Positions 1-4,948 of a DNA stretch of 6,408 bases are shown in pieces (position 1 is the stretch's first letter; the number at the start of each line of letters is the position of its first letter). A model generated the notes under the pieces. It saw nothing but the letters and a program-made list of their open reading frames with translations. It ran no database searches and was not told the origin of the DNA. A program made the position numbers and the translations under genes. Source of the stretch: DATBFX01 sp036558305 (GTDB lineage Bacteria; Chloroflexota; Chloroflexia; Thermomicrobiales; UBA6265); the NCBI GenBank assembly GCA_036558305.1, contig DATBFX010000035.1:1-6408 (forward strand). Reading direction: 5' to 3'.

Positions 1-5
1 CGGGC

Positions 6-72
6 ACGGGGCACCTCCAAGGCGAACATCGGTTGGCTTGCACCCCGATTGTCGCCGGTCTCCGTGCCCCGT
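6..72. other. Irregular long stem-loop at the left edge
   Basis: Nine bases at 6-14 (ACGGGGCAC) are exactly complementary to 64-72 (GTGCCCCGT). Inside them, 17-18 can pair with 57-58, 21-25 (GGCGA) with 52-56, and 28-32 (ATCGG) with 45-49, leaving a 12-base loop at 33-44. Nested pairing across 67 bases suggests a structured RNA or a terminator or repeat element rather than coding DNA. There is no T-tract on either side, so a classical terminator is not shown. Which gene it belongs to cannot be told because the window starts here. Confidence 0.35.
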
Positions 73-319
73 TCCATCCGCGTTCCGCCCCCGGTCGCCG
101 CTCCCACGCCCCACCCGCTACCCCCTGTCCGCTCCTGAACCGGTGCGCGGGAGAGGGGGGTGATGGGGTCGTGATCGGGAAGGGCCGGTTGATTGCCACG
201 AGCGTCCGGGCCGGTCGGGGTGACCGGTCCGGAGCGCGCCGTGGTGCACACGGTCTCGTCCCCTTCCCGCGGTGACGAGCGCGCGATGCCGCGGGGGCAT
301 TGTGGCATGTACGTGCAGT

Positions 320-344
320 CCGCGCGGGCGGATGCATCGCGCGG
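320..344 (-). terminator. Possible terminator hairpin after the wHTH regulator gene
   Basis: CCGCGCG at 320-326 pairs exactly with CGCGCGG at 338-344 around an 11-base loop. The hairpin begins three bases past the stop codon of the minus-strand gene ending at 347. It has no following U-tract, so it may be only a GC-rich mRNA-end hairpin; in DNA this GC-rich, a 7-bp dyad can also arise by chance. Confidence 0.3.
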
Positions 345-346
345 CC

Positions 347-964
347 TCAGTCGGTCGGCAACGCGCCGAGGGGATCGCCGAGGAGGTCGGTGCGGGGGCC
401 GGTGACGAGCCAGACGGCGTAGGGGGAGCGTTGTTCGAGGCGGCTGCGCCAGTCGCCGGGGCGGTAGAAGACGGCTTCGAGTTTGGCGGCGGGGATACCG
501 AGGATGGAGGCGACGCGCTCCTGGGCGGCGTCGATCTCTTCCAGGGGGACTTCGCCGATGAGGACGAGCGGGATGGGGCCGACGCCGACGCCCTGGAGGT
601 CGCTCTCGGTCGGCGCCATCGGCAGGGTGCGGGCGATGAAGGCGGCTTCGAGCCCGCTGACGCCTTGAAGGGTTGCCCGAAGCGAATCCTCTTGGCCGAG
701 GGCGGCGACGACGAGCGCCATCAGCTCGCGCCAGATCGGGCACGTTTGGTCGACGCGGTAGCGACGGGCGTTGCCGTCCCGCCGGGCGCGGAGGACGCCG
801 ATCCGCTCCAGTTTGTAGCACTCGTGCTGGAGACTGCTGATCGGGATGTCGAGGGTCCGGGAGAGATCGGTCAGCGAATAGCGGAGGTGGGTGCGGGTCA
901 GCATCTGCCCGAGCACCGCCGCGCGGACTTTGGAGGAAAAGAGTTCGGCCAACATCTCGCTCAC
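347..964 (-). CDS. Winged-helix regulator fused to a degenerate nucleotidyltransferase-like domain
   Basis: Predicted 205-residue cytoplasmic DNA-binding protein. Residues of about 5-75 form an ArsR-like winged helix: a first helix (ELFSSKVRAAVLGQML), a recognition region (LTDLSRTLDIPISSLQHECYKLERIGVL) and a wing (RARRDGNARRYRV). The remainder follows the plan of proteins that carry a MNT-type nucleotidyltransferase fold after the wHTH: a linker helix (PIWRELMALVVAALG), GVSGLEAAFI, a strand PLVLIGEV, and a closing segment with YRPGDWRSRL. The catalytic GS-x-x-R-G...SD-x-D signature is not intact: GS is replaced by AR, and SD is followed by LQGVGVG rather than x-D. The second half is therefore probably non-catalytic. 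I chose the GTG at 962-964 because AGGTGA, a perfect anti-SD match, lies four bases upstream. A GTG at 995-997 would add 11 residues but has no ribosome site. The gene lies downstream of the CBS gene on the same strand, separated by repeat DNA. Targets are unknown. Confidence 0.8.
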   Translation of the reverse strand: MSEMLAELFSSKVRAAVLGQMLTRTHLRYSLTDLSRTLDIPISSLQHECYKLERIGVLRARRDGNARRYRVDQTCPIWRELMALVVAALGQEDSLRATLQGVSGLEAAFIARTLPMAPTESDLQGVGVGPIPLVLIGEVPLEEIDAAQERVASILGIPAAKLEAVFYRPGDWRSRLEQRSPYAVWLVTGPRTDLLGDPLGALPTD

Positions 965-1037
965 GGGGTCACCTGATCCGGTAATGACTGCGGTCACAGG
1001 ACCGTTCGTTCGCAGGGGTTATGAGGATAGCATAATG

Positions 1038-1061
1038 CAGACGGACAGACGGACAGACGAA
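1038..1061. repeat. Left array of the 8-bp repeat (CAGACGGA, about three copies)
   Basis: CAGACGGA occurs at 1038-1045 and 1046-1053, followed by CAGACGAA at 1054-1061. It is the reverse complement of the unit in the array at 1117-1152. Bases 1038-1055 pair perfectly with 1119-1136 (18 bp), and 1059-1064 (GAAAAG) pair with 1113-1118 (CTTTTC), leaving a 3-base bulge at 1056-1058 and a 48-base loop. The loop contains the stop codon of the CBS gene. The array lies in the 110-bp space upstream of the minus-strand regulator start at 964, so it may lie in or near that gene's promoter. Confidence 0.9.
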
Positions 1062-1074
1062 AAGGACGGAACAA

Positions 1075-1536
1075 TCAGCGTCCTGGCGATTGACGGCTGA
1101 TGACCGCCGACTCTTTTCTGTCCGTCTGTCCGTCTGTCCGTCTGTCCGTCTCCGCCCGCGCCACGAAGAGGCGGAGCAGATCGGTGCGGCTGACGATGCC
1201 GACGAGGCGGCCGTCGCGGACGACGGGGAGGCGGCGGATACCGTGGAGTCCCATCAGACCGGCGACCTGATCGGAGCCGGCGTCGTCGGGGACGGAGATG
1301 ACGCCGCGGCTCATGATCTCGCCGACGGTGTCGCCGCGTTTGCTGATGACGTCGTACTCGCTGGCCATGCCAACCAGGGCACCGTCGGTATCGACCACCG
1401 GCATACCGCTGAGACCGCGAGCCAGGAGTTCGCGCGCGAAGTCGAGGACGGGTCGGTTGGGGTTCGTGGTGGCGATGTCGGTGGACATAATCTCGCGGAC
1501 CGGGGCGGCGGTTTGATCGGTGGGCGCTTGTTGCAT
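1075..1536 (-). CDS. Two-CBS-domain protein
   Basis: Predicted 153-residue soluble protein consisting almost wholly of one CBS pair (Bateman module). CBS 1 spans about residues 12-67 (VREIMSTDIATT, then SGMPVVDTDGALVGMASEYDVI) and CBS 2 about 70-125 (VGEIMSRGVISVP, then HGIRRLPVVRDGRLVGIVSRTDLLRLF). Such modules bind adenosyl nucleotides such as AMP, ATP or SAM and act as energy or ligand sensors; the ligand here is unknown. The R-T/S-x-D-L motifs expected near the ends of the domains are present (SEYD, SRTD). The ATG at 1534-1536 is preceded by GGGAG ten bases upstream. Residues of about 129-153 are not part of either domain: they are rich in Asp, Thr, Arg and Gln and are partly encoded by an 8-bp tandem repeat, so this tail is probably dispensable. 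The gene is divergent from the vapBC unit and upstream of the wHTH regulator. Confidence 0.88.
   Translation of the reverse strand: MQQAPTDQTAAPVREIMSTDIATTNPNRPVLDFARELLARGLSGMPVVDTDGALVGMASEYDVISKRGDTVGEIMSRGVISVPDDAGSDQVAGLMGLHGIRRLPVVRDGRLVGIVSRTDLLRLFVARAETDRRTDGQTDRKESAVISRQSPGR
1117..1152. repeat. Right array of the 8-bp repeat (TCCGTCTG, four copies plus a partial)
   Basis: TCCGTCTG is repeated head to tail at 1121-1128, 1129-1136 and 1137-1144, with a fourth copy ending in C at 1145-1152 and a partial TCTG before the first. The array is inside the 3' end of the minus-strand CBS gene and encodes part of its tail (residues of about 129-140). As the unit is not a multiple of three, copy-number change shifts the reading frame after the second CBS domain. 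It is inverted relative to the array at 1038-1061 and can form a long hairpin with it. Confidence 0.92.
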
Positions 1537-1621
1537 GCGTGGGGGGCTCCCTGGGCCGGTTGGCGGCAAGGTTGGCGATCGTTCCTTCCTGCCGGCAGTG
1601 TACCGCCTCCGCGGCCGGGGA

Positions 1622-1652
1622 AGGTAAGGAGCATGGTAGAATCTCCTTACCT
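1622..1652 (+). promoter_or_regulatory. Operator-like inverted repeat around a -10 box, upstream of the antitoxin gene
   Basis: AGGTAAGGAG at 1622-1631 is repeated exactly in inverted form as CTCCTTACCT at 1643-1652, with 11 bases between. The spacer ends in TAGAAT (1637-1642), five of six matches to a sigma-70 -10 hexamer, which would start transcription about 20 bases before the SD at 1668. No good -35 is seen 17 bases upstream. A dyad across the -10 is what is expected for a VapB/AbrB-type autorepressed toxin-antitoxin operon. The regulator binding it is inferred; PadR is the alternative. Confidence 0.6.
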
Positions 1653-1678
1653 GGCGGTTACGATGCTGGAGGAAATCG

Positions 1679-1957
1679 ATGAAAGAGATCGTCTCGAAAA
1701 TCACCAGTAAGGGACAGGTCACCATTCCGGTGGAAATCCGCAAACACCTCGGTTTGGCTACGGGCACGAAGATCGCGTTCGTGATCGACGACGAGGGGAA
1801 CGTCTCGGTGCGTCCACCGACGTACCCAACGATCGCGTCGCTGGCCGGCGCGGCCGGCAAGTTGCCGGAACCGATGGAGTGGAAGGAGATGCGACGGATC
1901 GCCATAGAGGATCATCTCGCCGAAAAGTACGGCGACCTCTATGGCAAGCGGTCGTGA
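1679..1957 (+). CDS. AbrB/SpoVT-type antitoxin (VapB-like)
   Basis: Predicted 92-residue DNA-binding antitoxin. Residues of about 3-47 form a swapped-hairpin AbrB domain with the family signature: ITSKGQVTIPVEIRKHLGL at 8-26, followed by GTKIAFVIDDEGNVSVRP. The remaining 45 residues have the look of a VapB toxin-binding tail: a flexible part with PPTYPTIASLAG, then a charged helix (WKEMRRIAIEDHLAEKYG). In such systems the N-terminus dimerises on the operon's operator and the tail occupies the PIN active site. The ATG at 1679 has a strong GGAGGAA site four bases upstream (1668-1674). Its stop (TGA, 1955-1957) overlaps the toxin's GTG start by 4 bp, indicating translational coupling. An excellent 10-bp inverted repeat lies just upstream. 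Identification of the family is firm; the exact VapB subgroup is not determined. Confidence 0.92.
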   Translation: MKEIVSKITSKGQVTIPVEIRKHLGLATGTKIAFVIDDEGNVSVRPPTYPTIASLAGAAGKLPEPMEWKEMRRIAIEDHLAEKYGDLYGKRS

Positions 1958-2379
1958 GCGATCCATTCATCGATACCAACATTTTGATCCGCTTCCTGAC
2001 CGCCGACGACCCTGTCAAGCATGCAGCCGCGACGGCGTTGATCGGGCAAATCCAAGACGGCGTTGTGACCGTGTCTGTCCTGGAGGCGGTCATCGCCGAA
2101 GCGGTGTTCGTCTTGAGATCTCCCCGACTTTACCACCTGCCGCGCGCTCAAGTCGTTGCCCTGCTGATGCCGATCGTTCGCATACCGCACTTCCAGGTGA
2201 GAAATCGACGAAGCGTGTTGCGGGCGCTCGACCTGTTCGCCAACACCCGGTTGCACTTCGGCGACGCACTCGTGGTTGCGGCGATGGAACAGGATGGCGC
2301 ATCGACCGTCTACTCGTTCGACCACGATTTCGACCGAATCCCCGGCATTACGCGGATCGAGCCGATGTCGACGTCGTGA
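1954..2379 (+). CDS. PIN-domain ribonuclease toxin (VapC-like)
   Basis: Predicted 141-residue toxin; VapC-type PIN proteins are Mg2+-dependent endoribonucleases that usually cut tRNA or rRNA. The fold is complete: strand 1 with the first acid (FIDTNILIRFL, Asp7), the second acid Glu49 in VLEAVIAEAVFVL, Asp104 in LHFGDALVVAA, and Asp123/Asp127 in YSFDHDFDRI. The Asp-Glu-Asp-Asp site therefore appears intact and the toxin probably active. The start is GTG at 1954-1956, overlapping the antitoxin's TGA in the pattern GTGA; no separate strong ribosome site is evident, so translation is probably coupled to the antitoxin. An earlier start in the same frame would lie within the antitoxin and add residues foreign to the family. 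The PadR gene follows after 10 bp. The target RNA cannot be inferred from sequence. Confidence 0.92.
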   Translation: MSDPFIDTNILIRFLTADDPVKHAAATALIGQIQDGVVTVSVLEAVIAEAVFVLRSPRLYHLPRAQVVALLMPIVRIPHFQVRNRRSVLRALDLFANTRLHFGDALVVAAMEQDGASTVYSFDHDFDRIPGITRIEPMSTS

Positions 2380-2389
2380 GAGGACAGCG

Positions 2390-2938
2390 ATGACCACACC
2401 CGAAATGCCGGCCGAACACGCGATCCTGGGGTTGCTGGCGCTCGACGACGGAGCCGGGCACGGTTACGACCTGGCGCGGCATTTCGGCGAGGGTCAGCCG
2501 CTGGGTGGGGTGTTGCGGCTCGAACCGGGGATGCTCTACCACCACCTGAAGAAGCTGGAGCGGGCGGGGTGGCTGACCTCGACCGTGGAACCGCAGGGGT
2601 CGCGACCGCCGCGGCAGGTCTACCGGATCACGACCGCAGGTCGGGGCGAATTGCAGCGCTGGTTGCAGGAACCGGTGGCGCACACGCGCGAGATCCGGTT
2701 GGAGTTCCTCGTCAAGTTCTACTTCGCGCGCAGGTTCGATCCCGAGTTGGCGACGCGGCTGATCGCCGACCAGCGGGGGACGTGCGAGCGGCTTGAAGAG
2801 TCCCTGGCGTCGCGTTTGGCAGCGCTGGACGCGACGGAAGCGGGCGATGACCCGGCGTTTGCGCGGTTGGTGGTGGAGTTGCGACTGGCACAGACGCGGG
2901 CGGCGATCGCCTGGTTGGAGCGCGCGGCGTCGGTCTGA
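2390..2938 (+). CDS. PadR-family transcriptional regulator
   Basis: Predicted 182-residue regulator. The N-terminal PadR winged helix covers about residues 8-90: AEHAILGLLALDDGAGHGYDL, recognition helix GMLYHHLKKLERAGWLTS at 47-64, and a wing with PPRQVYRITTAGRGELQRWL. A C-terminal helical part of about 90 residues (EIRLEFLVKFYFARRF..., then helices ending AAIAWLERA) matches the Vir_AC2-type dimerisation domain of the longer PadR subfamily, and the total length fits that group. The ATG at 2390 has AGAGGA five bases upstream, and the gene begins 10 bp after the PIN toxin stop, so it is very probably in the same transcript. PadR proteins are mostly repressors released by small molecules. Its presence behind a toxin pair could mean extra control of the operon or simply shared transcription. 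A strong hairpin follows the stop. Confidence 0.92.
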   Translation: MTTPEMPAEHAILGLLALDDGAGHGYDLARHFGEGQPLGGVLRLEPGMLYHHLKKLERAGWLTSTVEPQGSRPPRQVYRITTAGRGELQRWLQEPVAHTREIRLEFLVKFYFARRFDPELATRLIADQRGTCERLEESLASRLAALDATEAGDDPAFARLVVELRLAQTRAAIAWLERAASV

Positions 2939-2957
2939 GCGATAAGGCGACGGCCGG

Positions 2958-2984
2958 GGGCGTGGCCGGCAACCGGCCACGCCC
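2958..2984. terminator. Strong hairpin between convergent genes, probable two-way terminator
   Basis: GGGCGTGGCCGG at 2958-2969 is exactly complementary to 2973-2984, giving a 12-bp GC-rich stem with a 3-base CAA loop. It starts 19 bases past the PadR stop and ends 10 bases before the stop of the minus-strand gene at 2995, so it sits between convergent genes. There is no T-run, so if it terminates it does so as a GC hairpin or by blocking read-through from both sides. Confidence 0.65.
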
Positions 2985-2994
2985 GGGCTCGCGC

Positions 2995-3207
2995 CTAACC
3001 GAGCGGCAGCGGCGCCGTCCGCGCACCGCCGTAGAGCAACGTCAACGCTTCGGAGCGGAGGTGTTCGACCCGGTGCGGCTCGCCGGCCGCGATGTGGGCC
3101 AACTCGGCGTCGCTGGCGCCCTGGGTGACCGCCAGGAGCGGCTCGATCCTCGGGCGCGGTGCGACGAACAGACGGAACAACGGGTGTGCGCGAAACGAGA
3201 GGGTCAT
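2995..3207 (-). CDS. Small protein of unknown function (70 residues)
   Basis: I do not recognise this family. The predicted 70-residue protein begins MTLSFRAHPLFRLFVAPRPR, then has a mainly helical, mildly acidic part (EPLLAVTQGASDAELAHIAAG), a His/Glu-rich helix (EPHRVEHLRSEALTLLYGG) and a short Pro/Leu tail. No transmembrane segment, signal peptide, Cys pair or nucleotide-binding motif is visible. The ATG at 3205-3207 is well supported by AAAGGA seven bases upstream; a further ATG at 3238-3240 would add 11 residues but lacks such a site. The good ribosome site, codon use with GC-rich third positions, and tight ending against the hairpin at 2958-2984 make it a probable gene. The long spacer upstream (3208-3486) is shared with dapF, which runs the other way. 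Confidence 0.6.
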   Translation of the reverse strand: MTLSFRAHPLFRLFVAPRPRIEPLLAVTQGASDAELAHIAAGEPHRVEHLRSEALTLLYGGARTAPLPLG

Positions 3208-3303
3208 CACGATGTCCTTTCTCTTATCGGTTCTCCACATGCCCGATGATGCAAACGATCCTTAAGGCATCGGTCCACTATGGTCGGCCGGTTCCATTTT
3301 CCG

Positions 3304-3320
3304 GCACGATCCGATTGTGC
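3304..3320. promoter_or_regulatory. Imperfect 17-bp palindrome in the divergent spacer upstream of dapF
   Basis: GCACGATC at 3304-3311 and GATTGTGC at 3313-3320 are inverted copies with one mismatch, centred on one base. The size and position, about 97 bases before the minus-strand start at 3207 and about 167 before dapF, would suit a dimeric repressor site. No factor can be named. The 279-bp spacer 3208-3486 shows no clear -35/-10 pair for either gene. Confidence 0.3.
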
Positions 3321-3348
3321 ACGAGCACGCCGGACGGTGCACCCGTCA

Positions 3349-3373
3349 AATGACGTATCCGGTCGACGTCATT
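3349..3373. promoter_or_regulatory. 8-bp inverted repeat (AATGACGT...ACGTCATT) upstream of dapF
   Basis: AATGACGT at 3349-3356 is exactly repeated in inverted form at 3366-3373, separated by nine bases. It is relatively AT-rich for this DNA and lies 114 bases before the dapF start. It may be an operator or the stem of a leader RNA; neither can be shown from sequence alone. Confidence 0.35.
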
Positions 3374-3486
3374 CGTTACACCCGTTGAGCAGCGGTCGTA
3401 CGTAGGCCGTACCGAATTCTGCGTAGCAACGCGCCGGTTCTATGGTCGGTCGAAACCGTCAGGTCGTGGCGAGGAGGACGCGTGCG

Positions 3487-4362
3487 GTGAGGATGGTGAG
3501 CGAGCGCATCCCGTTCGCGAAGATGAGCGGCAGCGGGAACGACTTCGTCGTCGTCGACAATCGGGCCGGGGTGATTCCGGCCGCGTCGGTGGCGGAGTTC
3601 GCCCGCCTCGTATGCCGGCGTGGGATCGCGGTCGGGGCCGATGGCGTGGTGCTGATCGAGTCGCCGGTGGCGCCGGGGGAGCCGGCACCGCACTTTCGCT
3701 GGCGGTACGTCAACGCCGACGGTACGGATGGCGAGATGTGCGGGAATGGGGCGATGTGCGGAGCACGCTTCGCCTTTTTGCAGGGAACCGCACCGGCGCA
3801 GTGCGCTTTCCAGACCGCGAGTGGGATCGTCCATGCGGAGGTGGATGGGGATGGGTCGAGCCCGATCGTTCGGTTGAAGATGGTCGATCCGAGCATCGTG
3901 CGGGTGAACCTCGCGTTGGAAGCATCGGGGCCACTCCGGAATGTGCATTGCGTCACCGTTGGCGTGCCGCACGCGGTGGTGTTGACCGAGGACGTCGTGT
4001 CGTTCGCGCCCGGCGAGGCCTTTCTGGCGATGGGGCGGGCCGTGCGCTACCACCACCGATTTGCGCCGGAAGGGACGAACTTCGACGCGATCGAAGTGCG
4101 CGATCGGCACCGGTTGCAGATGCGGACGTACGAGCGGGGCGTCGAGGACGAAACGCTGGCGTGCGGGACCGGGGCGGTGGCAGGCGCGGTCGTCGCCGCG
4201 AGGTTGGGGTTGGTCGAGTCACCGGTCGAGGTGGTGACGAAGAGCCGGCGCGTGCTGGGTGTGGACTTCGCCTGGGACGGTTCGCACGCGACCGGAGTCA
4301 CGCTCAGCGGCGAGGCGCGGGTGGTCGCGAGCGGGGAGATTTGGCCGGAGGCGTTGGCTTGA
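3487..4362 (+). CDS. dapF: Diaminopimelate epimerase
   Basis: DapF (EC 5.1.1.7) interconverts LL- and meso-2,6-diaminopimelate by a cofactor-free two-cysteine mechanism, supplying meso-DAP for lysine and, where used, peptidoglycan. The predicted 291-residue protein has both halves of the fold. The N-terminal half has FAKMSGSGNDFVVVDNR (10-26), RGIAVGADGVVLIE (45-58) and NADGTDGEMCGNGAMC (76-91) with catalytic Cys85. The C-terminal half has GVPHAVV (159-165), FAPEGTNFD (192-200) and ERGVEDETLACGTGA (216-230) with catalytic Cys226. An odd point is Met90, in the position where GNGARC of typical DapF has Arg. The GTG at 3487 lies nine bases after GAGGAGG (3471-3477); ATG at 3493 is possible, being two codons later. 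An upstream ATG at 3442 has no ribosome site and lies before the GAGGAGG. No other lysine gene is in the window. The stop is followed by a 10-bp palindrome (4371-4380) and the convergent neighbour. Confidence 0.95.
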   Translation: MRMVSERIPFAKMSGSGNDFVVVDNRAGVIPAASVAEFARLVCRRGIAVGADGVVLIESPVAPGEPAPHFRWRYVNADGTDGEMCGNGAMCGARFAFLQGTAPAQCAFQTASGIVHAEVDGDGSSPIVRLKMVDPSIVRVNLALEASGPLRNVHCVTVGVPHAVVLTEDVVSFAPGEAFLAMGRAVRYHHRFAPEGTNFDAIEVRDRHRLQMRTYERGVEDETLACGTGAVAGAVVAARLGLVESPVEVVTKSRRVLGVDFAWDGSHATGVTLSGEARVVASGEIWPEALA

Positions 4363-4380
4363 GGGGGCATCGGGCGCCCG

Positions 4381-4761
4381 CTAAAGGGAGGCGGACTCCG
4401 GGTCGTCCTGGGCGGTTGCCTCGAGCGCCTCGACCTGGCGCGTCAGGCGATCGACGGCGACCAGGATGGCGCGGAGGGCGGTGCGGAGCGCGGCGGGATC
4501 GGCGAAGAGGCCGCCCGCGTCGAGCCGGCGGAGGGCGAGTTGCGCGTTGCCGCGGATCGCGGTTAAACCCAGTCGCTCCTCCATCGCCAGCAGGCGGATG
4601 AGTTCGCCGCAGTTGTCGGTAGCCGTCGCGAGCGCACGGGCGATGGCGTCGCGGCCGGTGGTGTCGTCGCCGGGGGGAAGATCGCCGAGGAGGCGGACCG
4701 CGTGCGCGAGGTGGGCGCGCCCGTCGGCGAGTGCCTGATGGCTGCGACGGGGCTCGACCAT
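4381..4761 (-). CDS. Histidine-kinase-like dimerisation domain protein lacking the phosphoacceptor histidine
   Basis: Predicted 126-residue soluble helical protein. Residues of about 45-115 resemble a HisKA (DHp) hairpin: LAMEERLGLTAIRGNAQLALRRL at 58-80 aligns with the helix-1 pattern H-E-L-R-T-P-L-T-A-I-R-G, and RTALRAILVAVDRLTRQVEALE at 93-114 resembles helix 2. At the His position there is Met60; Glu61 is kept, and the Pro position is Gly65. No ATPase (HATPase_c) domain follows, since the protein ends at residue 126. It therefore cannot be a normal kinase; it could be a dimer partner, sequestering protein or phosphotransfer relic. The ATG at 4759-4761 has GGAG nine bases upstream. It is divergent from the orphan receiver at 4949, sharing a 187-bp spacer. 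That the two proteins interact is an inference. A generic helical hairpin unrelated to kinases is the alternative. Confidence 0.6.
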   Translation of the reverse strand: MVEPRRSHQALADGRAHLAHAVRLLGDLPPGDDTTGRDAIARALATATDNCGELIRLLAMEERLGLTAIRGNAQLALRRLDAGGLFADPAALRTALRAILVAVDRLTRQVEALEATAQDDPESASL

Positions 4762-4860
4762 GACGCGGGTCTCCTGGACAGTCCGACGCGACCGGCATCC
4801 CCACCGGGACAGGTGCACGCATGCACGTGCCGTGCCCAGGCGGGCGGGTCGGGGCGAGAC

Positions 4861-4889
4861 TTGCGGCGGCGGCACGACAAGCGTAAGAT
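4861..4889 (+). promoter_or_regulatory. Possible sigma-70-like promoter of the receiver gene
   Basis: TTGCGG at 4861-4866 and TAAGAT at 4884-4889 are separated by exactly 17 bases. They match TTGACA at three positions and TATAAT at four. The start of transcription would be near 4896, giving a leader of about 53 bases before the GTG at 4949. The match is modest, so it is only a candidate. Confidence 0.3.
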
Positions 4890-4948
4890 GCCCGACGAAT
4901 GTCAACACCCGTTCATGTTCGCCGTCGAGTGGAGCGGAGAGGGACGCC

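Larger units (their letters stand above)
1..346. other. Left-edge region without a supportable gene
   Basis: I see no convincing gene here. The open frames present are rich in Arg, Pro and Gly, lack recognisable motifs and have no good ribosome site, as expected of chance frames in GC-rich DNA. What can be seen is a long irregular dyad at 6-72 and a short GC-rich dyad at 320-344, each listed separately. The region lies downstream of the minus-strand regulator ending at 347, and it may also carry the end or the upstream region of a gene outside the window. Confidence 0.5.

Noticed and set aside
33..300. Small open frames on both strands at the left edge
   Set aside because: Low-complexity Arg/Pro/Gly sequence, no ribosome sites and no recognised motif.
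272..976. Long plus-strand open frame opposite the wHTH regulator gene
   Set aside because: Composition is Gly/Ala/Asp-rich with no family motif; it is the antisense shadow of a gene with clear wHTH features.
1038..1152. CRISPR array
   Set aside because: The 8-bp units are head to tail with no spacers; no cas gene is present.
1090..1710. Long plus-strand open frame over the CBS gene
   Set aside because: Antisense of the CBS gene; runs through repeat DNA and the divergent promoter region, with no motif.
3442..3486. Earlier ATG start for dapF
   Set aside because: No ribosome site, and the strong GAGGAGG at 3471 would then lie inside the gene; the added residues do not belong to the family.
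3376..4110. 244-residue minus-strand open frame over dapF
   Set aside because: His/Arg/Pro-rich antisense shadow; dapF motifs are unmistakable on the other strand.
4371..4380. CGGGCGCCCG palindrome after dapF as a terminator
   Set aside because: Only 10 bp in total, so a hairpin would have three pairs at most; no T-run.
3612..4601. 329-residue plus-strand open frame across dapF and its neighbour
   Set aside because: Arg/Gly-rich translation in another frame of dapF; no motif and no ribosome site; explained by GC-rich codon bias.
244..4826. Recurring GTGCAC motif (244, 3317, 3337, 4813) as a shared regulatory site
   Set aside because: Four copies of a 6-base word in GC-rich DNA of this length are near chance, and the contexts do not match beyond the core.
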